A DNA stretch of 64,000 nt from contig NZ_SNXW01000001.1 of NCBI RefSeq assembly GCF_004362855.1, positions 494,121 through 558,120 on the forward strand, given 5' to 3'. This stretch comes from Aquabacterium commune. Lineage in GTDB: Bacteria; Pseudomonadota; Gammaproteobacteria; Burkholderiales; Burkholderiaceae_C. Numbering within the stretch: position 1 is the stretch's first letter; each line of letters starts with the position of its first letter. Shown here in pieces: positions 40,494-48,397 of the stretch. Made by a program: the position numbers and the translations under genes. Below the pieces are notes generated by a model. That model searched no databases, was not told the origin of the DNA, and was given only the letters and a program-made list of their open reading frames with translations.

Positions 40494-41603
40494 GTCGCTG
40501 GGCGCCATCGGCTTCAGCAGCGTCGGGTCGAAGGCGCTGACATCGAGCTGCGGACCGCCGTGGCCCAGGCCATGGCGCGCTGCGGCACCCCGCACGCGCT
40601 GGCGGATGAGCTCGGCCCACACGCCCTGCCCTTTCATGCGGGTGCGGAAATCGGCGTCGTGGTCGCGCCCACCACGCATCTCGCGGATGCGCGCCATGAT
40701 GCGCGCGGCCCGCTCGGGCACGTGGTGGTCCAGCCACTCCTGGAACAGCGGGTTGACCTCCCAGGGCAGGCGCACGATGGTGTGGTGGATGGCATGGGCA
40801 CCCGCCTGCGCGGCGGCCTCGACGATGCGCTCGATCTCGGGCTCGTTGAGGAAGGGGATGATGGGCGCGACGTTCACGCCCACAGGCACGCCCGCCGCGG
40901 CCAACTGGCGCACGGCGTCCAGGCGGGCCCAGGGCGCGGCGGCGCGCGGCTCCAGGCTGCGGCTCAGGCGTCCGTCCAGCGTGGTGATGCTGACCATGAC
41001 GTAGCCAAGCTGGCGCTCGGCGGCACGGGCCAACAGGTCCAGATCGCGCAGCACCCCGGCCGATTTCGTGACCAGGGTGAAAGGGTGGTGGCAGGCGCCC
41101 AGCACCTCCAGCACGGCACGGGTCAGGCGCCACTCGCGCTCGATGGGCTGATAGACGTCGGTGGCCGAGCCCAGGTTGATGGGGCTGCACACGTAAGCCG
41201 GCTTTTGCAAGGCGGCGCTCAGCCGCTCGGCGGCGTTGACCTTGGCCACCAGGCGGGTTTCGAAGTCCAGGCCTGGCGAGAGGTTGAGGTAGCTGTGCGT
41301 GGGCCGCGCGTAGCAGTAGATGCAGCCGTGCTCGCAGCCGCGGTAGGGGTTGAGGGCCTGGCTGAAGGGGATGTCGGGCGAGTCGTTGTGCGTGAGGATG
41401 CTGCGCGCCTGCTCGGGCGTGACCTCGGTGCGTGGGGGCGGCAGCTCGGCATCGCCGTCTTCCATGAAGACGGGCGCCTCGCCATCGCTGACCCGGTCGC
41501 GGGTGTCGAAACGGTGGGCCAGGCGCGTGGCCGTGCCCCGGCCCTTGAGCGGGTCGGCGCGTCGGCGCGGGTCGGGCAGCGGGGTGAAGTCGTCGTCAGG
41601 CAC
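40467..41603 (-). CDS. PA0069-family radical SAM protein
   Basis: A 378-residue cytosolic iron-sulfur enzyme. The cluster motif is CEHGCIYCYA (CxxxCxxC) at about 90-97, preceded by NPYRGC and followed by the SAM-binding TLVTKSAGVLRDLDLL region. It belongs to the SplB-related group known as PA0069-family, whose reaction is not established; relatives include DNA photoproduct lyase. The start is GTG 41603, directly abutted by a perfect CTGT-N8-ACAG LexA-type box (41605-41620), so SOS control is likely. The 3' end overlaps the M48 gene by 27 bases. Confidence 0.88.
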   Translation of the reverse strand: MPDDDFTPLPDPRRRADPLKGRGTATRLAHRFDTRDRVSDGEAPVFMEDGDAELPPPRTEVTPEQARSILTHNDSPDIPFSQALNPYRGCEHGCIYCYARPTHSYLNLSPGLDFETRLVAKVNAAERLSAALQKPAYVCSPINLGSATDVYQPIEREWRLTRAVLEVLGACHHPFTLVTKSAGVLRDLDLLARAAERQLGYVMVSITTLDGRLSRSLEPRAAAPWARLDAVRQLAAAGVPVGVNVAPIIPFLNEPEIERIVEAAAQAGAHAIHHTIVRLPWEVNPLFQEWLDHHVPERAARIMARIREMRGGRDHDADFRTRMKGQGVWAELIRQRVRGAAARHGLGHGGPQLDVSAFDPTLLKPMAPSDSAPQGSLF

Positions 41604-41604
41604 A

Positions 41605-41620
41605 CTGTATTTTCATACAG
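41605..41620. promoter_or_regulatory. LexA-type SOS box upstream of the radical SAM gene
   Basis: CTGTATTTTCATACAG fits CTGT-N8-ACAG, the gamma/betaproteobacterial LexA consensus, with extended symmetry CTGTAT/ATACAG. It ends one base before the GTG start of the radical SAM gene, so a bound repressor would block initiation or early elongation. It is the only such box I found next to a gene in this window. Confidence 0.75.
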
Positions 41621-41659
41621 CATCCGTGCCTTCACAAGCCCCGGTTCACAAGCCCCGGT

Positions 41660-42463
41660 TCAAGACCACGTCACGCTCGCGGAGAACACATAGCCCGCGC
41701 CATAGACCGTCTTGATGGTGCGCGGCTCCATGGGGTCGGGCTCGATCTTGCGGCGCAGGCGCGAGATGCGCACGTCGATGCTGCGGTCGGTGGGCGACAG
41801 GCCGCGGTGGCCGACCAGCTGTTCGCGGCTGAGGATCTGGTGCGGGCGCTCCAGGAAGGCACGCAGCACCTGCACCTCGGCCACGCCCAGCAGGTGCTCG
41901 GTGCCATCGTCGGCGCGCAGCAGGTTGGCGGCGCAGTCCAGCGTCCAGCCCGAGAAGCTGGCATAGCGGCGCGGTGTGCCGGTGACCAGGCCGGTGCGCG
42001 GCGCCCGCCGACGCAGGATGCTGCGCACGCGGGCCACGAGCTCGCGCGGCTCGAAGGGCTTGGTGACGTAGTCGTCGCCGCCCAGCTCCAGGCCCATGAC
42101 GCGGTCCACGGTGTGGCCGCGCCCCGTGAGGATCAGCACCCCGGCGTGCGACTGCTGCGAGATCTGGCGGATGAGCTCCAAGCCGTCCATGTCGGGCAGG
42201 CCCAGGTCCACGATGCACAGGTCGGGCTTGAGGGTCTGCAATCGCCGCAGCGCCGCTGCACCGGTGCTGAAGCCCTCGGCACTGAAGCCGAAATCGGCCA
42301 ACACCGAGAGCACCAGGCGCGCGATGGCCAGGTCGTCCTCGACCACGAAGACCAGCGCGGGCGTCTGCGTGTCGCCGGTGCCGCCGGTGCTGCGGCCGTC
42401 ACGGCCGTCACGGCCGTCATCAGGCGGCAAAGGCGGCAAAGGCGCATGGGGCAAGGCACTCAT
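41660..42463 (-). CDS. OmpR/PhoB-type response regulator
   Basis: A 267-residue DNA-binding response regulator. A receiver domain (about 37-150) has the acidic pair in VVEDD, the phospho-acceptor Asp in LCIVDLGLPDMDG, and Lys in DDYVTKPFEPRELV; a winged-helix Trans_Reg_C domain follows (about 170-260; LSPTDRSIDVRISRLRRKI). The first about 35 residues are a Pro/Gly/Asp/Arg-rich tail encoded partly by three exact copies of a nine-base repeat. ATG 42463 overlaps the stop of the sensor kinase gene as ATGA. The pair is divergent from the acyl-CoA ligase operon. Confidence 0.9.
   Translation of the reverse strand: MSALPHAPLPPLPPDDGRDGRDGRSTGGTGDTQTPALVFVVEDDLAIARLVLSVLADFGFSAEGFSTGAAALRRLQTLKPDLCIVDLGLPDMDGLELIRQISQQSHAGVLILTGRGHTVDRVMGLELGGDDYVTKPFEPRELVARVRSILRRRAPRTGLVTGTPRRYASFSGWTLDCAANLLRADDGTEHLLGVAEVQVLRAFLERPHQILSREQLVGHRGLSPTDRSIDVRISRLRRKIEPDPMEPRTIKTVYGAGYVFSASVTWS
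42393..42419. repeat. Three tandem copies of a nine-base repeat in the response-regulator N terminus
   Basis: CGGCCGTCA occurs three times without interruption at 42393-42401, 42402-42410 and 42411-42419, coding for three Asp-Gly-Arg units. Just beyond, GGCGGCAAA occurs twice (42423-42440). Copy-number change would keep the frame. Confidence 0.85.
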
Positions 42464-44472
42464 GCGCCAGCCTCCATCGCGCCCAGTGCCGTCAGCGCCC
42501 GGGCCAGCTCGGCCGTGGTGAAGGGCTTGGCCAGCACGGGCAGGTCGGCCAAGGCGTCCATGCCGGGGGCACAGCCGCTCATCAGCAGCACATGCCGCGC
42601 CAGGCCTTCGCTGCGGGCTGCGCGGCCCAGGGCGCGGCCGTCCAGGCTGCCGGGCATCATGATGTCGCTGAGCAGCAAGGTGATGCCGTCCATGCGCTGC
42701 AGGATCTCCAAGGCCTCCGGCCCATGGCCGGCTTCGATGACGGCATAGCCCAAGTCCAGCAGGCTGCGGCGGACGACCTTGCGCACATCGGCATCGTCCT
42801 CCACCAGCAAGGCCACGCCACGGCGGGTGGCACCGGGCACGGGCCCGGGCTCGTCCAGCGGGGCCAGCTCGACCGGGCAGCACTCGGCCGCGGGCAGCCA
42901 CAGGCTCACCACCGTGCCCTCGCCGGGTCGGCTGCGCACGTCCACCACCCCGCCCGACTGCCGCACGAAGCCATAGACCATGGCCATGCCCAAGCCCGTG
43001 CCAGAGCCCGGCCGCTTGGTCGTGAAGAAGGGCTCGAACACGCGCGCCAGCGTGGCCGCGTCCATGCCCACGCCCTGGTCTTGCACCTCGATGCAAACGT
43101 GCGGCCCGCGCTGCAGCTGCAAGGCCGCGGCCTGGGCGGCATCGACCTGGCGCGTGCGCACACGCACGTCGATGTGGCCGGTGGCGGGCGTGGCGTCGCG
43201 CGCATTGAGGATGAGGTTGACCAGCGCGTTTTCCAGCTGCATGGCATCGGCCCAGACCCAGGCGGCATCGTCACCGGTGTGGGCCTGCAGGCTCAGGCAG
43301 GCCGGCAAGGCGGGACGCACCAGGCGCACCACCGAGGCCACGAGGGCACCGACATCGACAGCGCCCGCTTGCAGGGGCTGCTGGCGCGCGAAGGTCATGA
43401 GGCCGCGGATGAGCTCGGCACCGCGACGCGCCGCCGTGATCGCCGGCTCGGTGAACTCGGCCACCTGGGCATCGTCGGGCCGGGCATCGCCCAGCGCCGT
43501 GAGGTTGCCGAGGATGACCGTGAGGATGTTGTTGAAGTCGTGCGCCAGGCCGCCGGCCAACTGGCCCATGGCTTCCATTTTCTGGGCGCGCAGGATGAGC
43601 GCCTGCGAACGCTTCTGCTCGGTGACATCGAAGGTCAGCTCGAAGCAGCCCACCACGCGGCCATCGGTGCCGCGGTCGGGCACCAGGGTGGTCCGCACGC
43701 ACAGGGCCTCACCGGCTTGGGTGCGCAGCGTGTAGTCGAAGGTCACGGCTTCGCCGGACAGGGCGCGCCGGACATAAGGCCGGATCCCCTCATAGACCTC
43801 GTGGCCGAGGAAGGCCCGCGCGCTGACGCGGTCGAGGCGTTGCGGGTCCAGCCCGAACCAATCCTGGTAGCCGCGGTTGATGTACTCGTAGCCGTGGTCC
43901 ACGCTGAAGTAGGCCACCAACGCGGGGATGGAGTCGGTGACCAGGCGCATTTGCTGCTCGCTGCGCCGCAAGGAGGCGGTGCGGGCCTGCACGCGCGACT
44001 CCAGCTCCAGGTTGGCTTGGCGCAGGGCCTGCTCGGTGCGGCGCTGCTCGGTCACGTCGGAGTACAGCGTGACGAAGCCGTGGCCCGGCAAAGGCTGGCC
44101 GGTGATGTGCAGGATGCGGCCATCGGGCCGTTCGCGCTCGATGTCGTGCGGCAGGAACTGCAGGGCCAGGTCCACGCGCTGGCGCACGGCATCCTCGACC
44201 GGCTCGTCGCCGTACTCGCCACGCTGGGCGTTGTAGCGGATGAAGTCCTCGAAGGGCGCGCCGATGCGCGTCATCTCGGGCGGGAAGGCCAGCAACTCCA
44301 GGAATGCACGGTTCCAGGCCACCAGGTGCAGCGAGGAGTCGAAGACGGTCAAACCCTGGTCGAGCAGGTCCAGGCCCGCTTGCAGGGTCTGCTGGCGCCA
44401 GCTGCCGCCGTCGGGGGGGACGTCGGTGCTGACGTCGGCGGCGACATCGGTGGGAATGTGCTCCATCGGCAT
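42460..44472 (-). CDS. Hybrid sensor histidine kinase with PAS domains and C-terminal receiver
   Basis: A 670-residue soluble-looking sensor kinase; no membrane helix is evident, so the signal is probably cytosolic. Order: PAS-like domain (LDLLDQGLTVFDSSLHLVAWN, about 25-130), short coiled coil (about 135-165), second PAS (about 170-290), HisKA with the phospho-His in GLAHDFNNILT (about 311), HATPase_c with NLILNARDA, DQGVGM and GTGLGMAMVYGF, then a receiver domain with LLVEDDADVRK and Asp in LLLSDIMMPG. The start is uncertain: ATGs at 44481, 44472 and 44466 and a GTG at 44493 are all open. Its stop overlaps the response-regulator start. Ligand unknown. Confidence 0.88.
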   Translation of the reverse strand: MPMEHIPTDVAADVSTDVPPDGGSWRQQTLQAGLDLLDQGLTVFDSSLHLVAWNRAFLELLAFPPEMTRIGAPFEDFIRYNAQRGEYGDEPVEDAVRQRVDLALQFLPHDIERERPDGRILHITGQPLPGHGFVTLYSDVTEQRRTEQALRQANLELESRVQARTASLRRSEQQMRLVTDSIPALVAYFSVDHGYEYINRGYQDWFGLDPQRLDRVSARAFLGHEVYEGIRPYVRRALSGEAVTFDYTLRTQAGEALCVRTTLVPDRGTDGRVVGCFELTFDVTEQKRSQALILRAQKMEAMGQLAGGLAHDFNNILTVILGNLTALGDARPDDAQVAEFTEPAITAARRGAELIRGLMTFARQQPLQAGAVDVGALVASVVRLVRPALPACLSLQAHTGDDAAWVWADAMQLENALVNLILNARDATPATGHIDVRVRTRQVDAAQAAALQLQRGPHVCIEVQDQGVGMDAATLARVFEPFFTTKRPGSGTGLGMAMVYGFVRQSGGVVDVRSRPGEGTVVSLWLPAAECCPVELAPLDEPGPVPGATRRGVALLVEDDADVRKVVRRSLLDLGYAVIEAGHGPEALEILQRMDGITLLLSDIMMPGSLDGRALGRAARSEGLARHVLLMSGCAPGMDALADLPVLAKPFTTAELARALTALGAMEAGA

Positions 44473-44644
44473 GCGGCCCATTCTAGGCAGCACGCCGAGG
44501 CTGCGCAGAGGCGCGGGGCCGGACCCACAGGGCGACGCAAAGATTCGTCACATTTGCTGGGAGGCCATGACAAGGTCGTCTCCCATCATCGCGGCCGTCA
44601 TTGCCCCACAAAGTCCGTGGGCGGTGCTCGACAAGGAAAGCCAC

Positions 44645-46285
44645 ATGATCAGTGTAAACCCTTACGACCTTGGTTTGGAGAAAAACGCTGCCAACCACGT
44701 CAGCCTTTCGCCTCTGAGCTTCCTGCGCCGCGCAGCAGCCGTTTACCCGCGCCGCACGGCCATCGTCTATGGCGAACACCGCCAGACCTGGGCAGAGACC
44801 GAAGCGCGTTGCTGCCGCCTCGCCAGCGCCCTGCGCGCCCGAGGCATCGGCCGGGGCGACACGGTGGCCGTCATGCTGCCCAATGTGCCGGCCATGTTGG
44901 AGGCCCATTTCGGCGTGCCGATGACGGGCGCCGTGCTCAACACGCTGAACACCCGCCTGGACGCCGAAGCCATCGCTTTCATGCTGGACCACGGCAACGC
45001 CCGCGTCTTGCTGACCGACCGCGAATTCTCCAAGGTGGTCGGCAAGGCGCTGACCCTGGTGAAGCACCACATCCTCGTCATCGATGTCGAAGACGACACC
45101 GCCCCCGCTGGCGAGCACCTGGGCACGCTGAGCTACGAGGCCCTGCTCGCCGAGGGCCAACCGCAGCCGACCGGCTTCCTGCCCGAAAACGAGTGGGACG
45201 CCATCGCGCTGAACTACACCTCGGGCACCACCGGCAACCCCAAGGGCGTGGTCACCCACCACCGCGGCGCCTACCTGAACGCGGCCAGCAATGTCATCTC
45301 CTGGAGCCTGCCGCAGCACGCCACTTACCTGTGGACGCTGCCCATGTTCCATTGCAATGGCTGGTGCTTCCCCTGGACGATGGCCCTGGTCGCCGGCACC
45401 AGCGTGTGCCTGCGCCGCATCGACCCATCGGTCATCTACTGGCTGCTCAAGACGCACCACATCACCCACATGTGCGGCGCGCCCATCGTTTACAACCTGA
45501 TGATCAGCGCGCCCCCGAAGCTGCGCGAAGGCCTGAACCACACGGTCAATGGCCTGATCGCTGGCGCGGCGCCGCCGGTGGCGGTGATCGAGGGCTGCGA
45601 GGCCGCGGGCATCAACCTCACCCACGTCTATGGCCTGACCGAGGTCTATGGCCCGGCCGCCGTCTGCGCCAAACAGGAAGAGTGGAACGCGCTGCCGCTG
45701 GAAGAGCGCGCCCGCCTCAACGGCCGCCAGGGCGTGCCGTATGCGCTGCAAGAGGAAGTCACCGTGCTCAACCCGGAGACGCTGCAACCCGTGCCCTGGG
45801 ACGACCACACCATCGGCGAAATCTGCTTCCGCGGCAACGTCGTGATGAAGGGCTACCTCAAGAACGAGGCGGCCACGCGCGAGGCCTTCGCAGGCGGCTG
45901 GTTCCACACCGGTGACCTGGCCGTGCGCGACGCCAGCGGCTACATCAAGATCAAGGACCGCAGCAAGGACGTGATCATCTCCGGCGGCGAGAACATCTCG
46001 TCGGTCGAGGTGGAAGACGCCCTGCACCACCACCCCGCCGTGATGCTGGCCGCCGTGGTGGCCGAGCCCGATGCCAAGTGGGGCGAGGTGCCCTGCGCCT
46101 TCGTCGAACTCAAGCCCGGCCAGGACGTCGGCGAGGGCGAGTTGCTCGCCTTCTGCCGCGAGCACATCGCCCGCTACAAGGTGCCCAAGCGCGTCGTCTT
46201 CGGCGAGCTGCCCAAAACGGCCACCGGCAAGGTCCAGAAGTTCATCCTGCGCCAGCAGGTGAAGTCGGCCAGCGCCATCGAATGA
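44645..46285 (+). CDS. Acyl-CoA synthetase (AMP-forming)
   Basis: An adenylate-forming fatty acid or carboxylate-CoA ligase, 546 residues, cytosolic. It has the P-loop-like motif NYTSGTTGNPKGVV, A5 YGLTEVYGPA, the hinge motif GEICFRGNVVMKGY, WFHTGDLAV and DRSKDVIISGGENISS, and the catalytic Lys in PKTATGKVQKF. Sequence style fits medium-chain or methylmercaptopropionyl-type ligases (DmdB-like) common in Burkholderiales; exact substrate is open. ATG 44645 has AAGGAAAG upstream. It heads the operon with DUF485, ActP and perhaps the acyl-CoA dehydrogenase, divergent from the sensor kinase. Confidence 0.88.
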   Translation: MISVNPYDLGLEKNAANHVSLSPLSFLRRAAAVYPRRTAIVYGEHRQTWAETEARCCRLASALRARGIGRGDTVAVMLPNVPAMLEAHFGVPMTGAVLNTLNTRLDAEAIAFMLDHGNARVLLTDREFSKVVGKALTLVKHHILVIDVEDDTAPAGEHLGTLSYEALLAEGQPQPTGFLPENEWDAIALNYTSGTTGNPKGVVTHHRGAYLNAASNVISWSLPQHATYLWTLPMFHCNGWCFPWTMALVAGTSVCLRRIDPSVIYWLLKTHHITHMCGAPIVYNLMISAPPKLREGLNHTVNGLIAGAAPPVAVIEGCEAAGINLTHVYGLTEVYGPAAVCAKQEEWNALPLEERARLNGRQGVPYALQEEVTVLNPETLQPVPWDDHTIGEICFRGNVVMKGYLKNEAATREAFAGGWFHTGDLAVRDASGYIKIKDRSKDVIISGGENISSVEVEDALHHHPAVMLAAVVAEPDAKWGEVPCAFVELKPGQDVGEGELLAFCREHIARYKVPKRVVFGELPKTATGKVQKFILRQQVKSASAIE

Positions 46286-46341
46286 GCGCCATGCCTGCCG
46301 ACGCGGACGCCTCCGTCCAGATTCTCAACAAGGAAACACAG

Positions 46342-46650
46342 ATGAGCCAAGACGTTTACCGGCGGGTCGAGTCCGACCCCGCCTTCCAGCAACTCGTCCA
46401 GCGGCGCGGTCGCCTGGCCGTGCGCTTGTCCCTGGTGGTGCTGGGCACCTACTACGCCTTCATGGCCGTGGTGGCCTTCGCGCCGGGCGTGTTCGGCCAG
46501 GCCCTGTTCGAGGGCAGCACCCTGACCGTGGGCGTGCCCGTGGGCGCAGCCCTGATCGCGGGTTCGTGGTTGTTGACCGGCCTGTACGTGCGCCGCGCCA
46601 ACACCGAGTTCGACCAACTCACCCGTGACATCGTGGAGCGCAACACATGA
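46342..46650 (+). CDS. DUF485 membrane protein, ActP partner
   Basis: A 102-residue inner-membrane protein with two membrane helices (about 28-48 and 62-82) and the family features [19 protein letters not shown] and [20 protein letters not shown]485 proteins (E. coli YjcH) are encoded just before sodium:acetate symporters, as here, where its stop overlaps the actP start as ATGA. ATG 46342 with AAGGAAACACAG is chosen; an ATG at 46282 overlapping the ligase stop would add 20 residues. Function is thought to be support of the symporter. Confidence 0.9.
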   Translation: MSQDVYRRVESDPAFQQLVQRRGRLAVRLSLVVLGTYYAFMAVVAFAPGVFGQALFEGSTLTVGVPVGAALIAGSWLLTGLYVRRANTEFDQLTRDIVERNT

Positions 46651-48320
46651 AGCCGACCCTCAAAGCACTGATCGCCTCGACCGCGCTGCTGGCCGCCACC
46701 TGCGTGCTGGCCGGCCCCGCCGACGTCACGCAAACACAGAAGCAGCCCATCAACCTGACGGCCATCGCCATGTTCCTGGTCTTCGTGCTGGGCACGCTGG
46801 GCATCACCTACTGGGCGGCCAAGCGCACCACCTCGGCCTCGGATTTTTACACCGCCGGCGGCGGCATCACGGGCTTCCAGAACGGCCTGGCCATCGCGGG
46901 TGACTACATGTCCGCGGCCACGCTGCTGGGCCTGAGCTCGCTGGTTTTCCTGCGCGGCTACGACGGCTTCATCTACACGATCAGCTTCTTCATCGGCTGG
47001 CCGGTGATCCTGTTCATGCTGGCCGAGCGCATGCGCAACCTGGGCCGCTTCACCTTCGCCGACATCGCTTCGTACCGCCTGCAGCAAAGCTCGATCCGCA
47101 CCTTCGCGGCGTTCTCTTCGCTGACGGTGGTGTGCTTCTACCTGATCGTGCAGATGGTCGGTGCAGGCCAGCTCATCAAGCTGCTGTTCGGCCTGGACTA
47201 CCCCGTGGCCGTGGCCGTGGTGGGCGTGCTGATGGTGGTTTATGTGACCTTCGGCGGCATGATCGCCACCACCTGGGTGCAGATCATCAAGGCGGTGCTG
47301 CTGCTGTCGGGCGGCCTGCTGCTGCTGGCCCTCGCGATGAGCCAGTTCGGCTTCAACATCGAAACGCTGGCCTCGTCGGCCGTGGCCGCGCACAAGGACG
47401 GCGCTGCCATCATGCGTCCGGGCAGCATGCTGGCCGACCCGATCACGGCGACCTCGCTGTCGCTGGGCCTGGTCTTCGGCACGGCCGGTCTGCCGCACAT
47501 CATGATGCGCTTTTTCACCGTGCCCAATGCCAAGGAAGCGCGCAAGTCGGTGTTCGTGGCCAGCGGCTTCATCGGCCTGTTCTTCCTGGTGGTGTGCCTG
47601 CTGGGCCTGGCGGCCATCGTGATCGTCGGCCAGGACCCGCAGTTCTTCGAAAAGGGCGAGATCGGCGGCAAGCTCATCGGCGGCAACAACATGCCGGTGA
47701 TGCACCTGGCCAAGGCCGTGGGCGGCAACCTCTTCCTGGGCTTCCTGTCGGCCGTGGCCTTTGCCACCATCCTGGCGGTGGTCTCGGGCCTGGCGCTGGC
47801 CGGTGCCTCGTCGATCGCCCATGACATCTATGCCCGCGTGCTGCGCAAGGGCCAGGCCACGGAGGCCGAAGAGATGCGCGTCTCCAAGTTCGCCTCCATC
47901 GGTCTGGGCATCGTCGCCGTCATCCTGGGCATCCTGTTCGAGAAGCAGAACGTGGCCTTCCTGGTGGGCCTGACCTTTGGCATCGCGGCCTCGGCCAACT
48001 TCCCGGTGCTGATCCTGTCGCTGTACTGGAAGGGCCTGACGACGCGCGGCGCGCTGATCGGCGGCGTGGCCGGCCTGGTCTCGGCCGTGCTCTTCGTCGT
48101 GCTGTCCAAGGCCGTGTGGGTGGTGGTGCTGGGCAACGCCAAGCCGATCTTCCCCTACGAGCACCCGGCCCTGTTCTCGATGCCGCTGGCCTTCTTCGTG
48201 ACCTGGCTGTTCTCGGTGACCGACCGCAGCGCCCGCGCCGCGCAGGACATCGCCGGCTACCGCGACCAGGACATCCGCGCCCAGACCGGCATTGGCGCCG
48301 CGGCGGCCAGCGCGCACTGA
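46647..48320 (+). CDS. actP: Cation/acetate symporter ActP (SSS family)
   Basis: A sodium:solute symporter for acetate and similar short carboxylates in the inner membrane. The 557-residue product has an N-terminal signal-like helix ([17 protein letters not shown]) and about 13 further helices, with [37 protein letters not shown], the [15 protein letters not shown] helix and [10 protein letters not shown], all typical of ActP. It is coupled to DUF485. Position after an acyl-CoA ligase suggests uptake and activation of the same or related carboxylate; that is inference. Confidence 0.92.
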   Translation: MKPTLKALIASTALLAATCVLAGPADVTQTQKQPINLTAIAMFLVFVLGTLGITYWAAKRTTSASDFYTAGGGITGFQNGLAIAGDYMSAATLLGLSSLVFLRGYDGFIYTISFFIGWPVILFMLAERMRNLGRFTFADIASYRLQQSSIRTFAAFSSLTVVCFYLIVQMVGAGQLIKLLFGLDYPVAVAVVGVLMVVYVTFGGMIATTWVQIIKAVLLLSGGLLLLALAMSQFGFNIETLASSAVAAHKDGAAIMRPGSMLADPITATSLSLGLVFGTAGLPHIMMRFFTVPNAKEARKSVFVASGFIGLFFLVVCLLGLAAIVIVGQDPQFFEKGEIGGKLIGGNNMPVMHLAKAVGGNLFLGFLSAVAFATILAVVSGLALAGASSIAHDIYARVLRKGQATEAEEMRVSKFASIGLGIVAVILGILFEKQNVAFLVGLTFGIAASANFPVLILSLYWKGLTTRGALIGGVAGLVSAVLFVVLSKAVWVVVLGNAKPIFPYEHPALFSMPLAFFVTWLFSVTDRSARAAQDIAGYRDQDIRAQTGIGAAAASAH

Positions 48321-48397
48321 CATCCTTCTGCACCTGATCTGAAACCGACCTCGGTGGCCTTCGCGGGCCCCCGGGGTCATCCCATTGAAAGCACCCC

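Noticed and set aside
44401..44465. Imperfect GACGTCGG-like repeats at the start of the sensor kinase gene
   Set aside because: Copies are degenerate and explained by the Asp/Val-rich N-terminal tail; not convincing as a true repeat.
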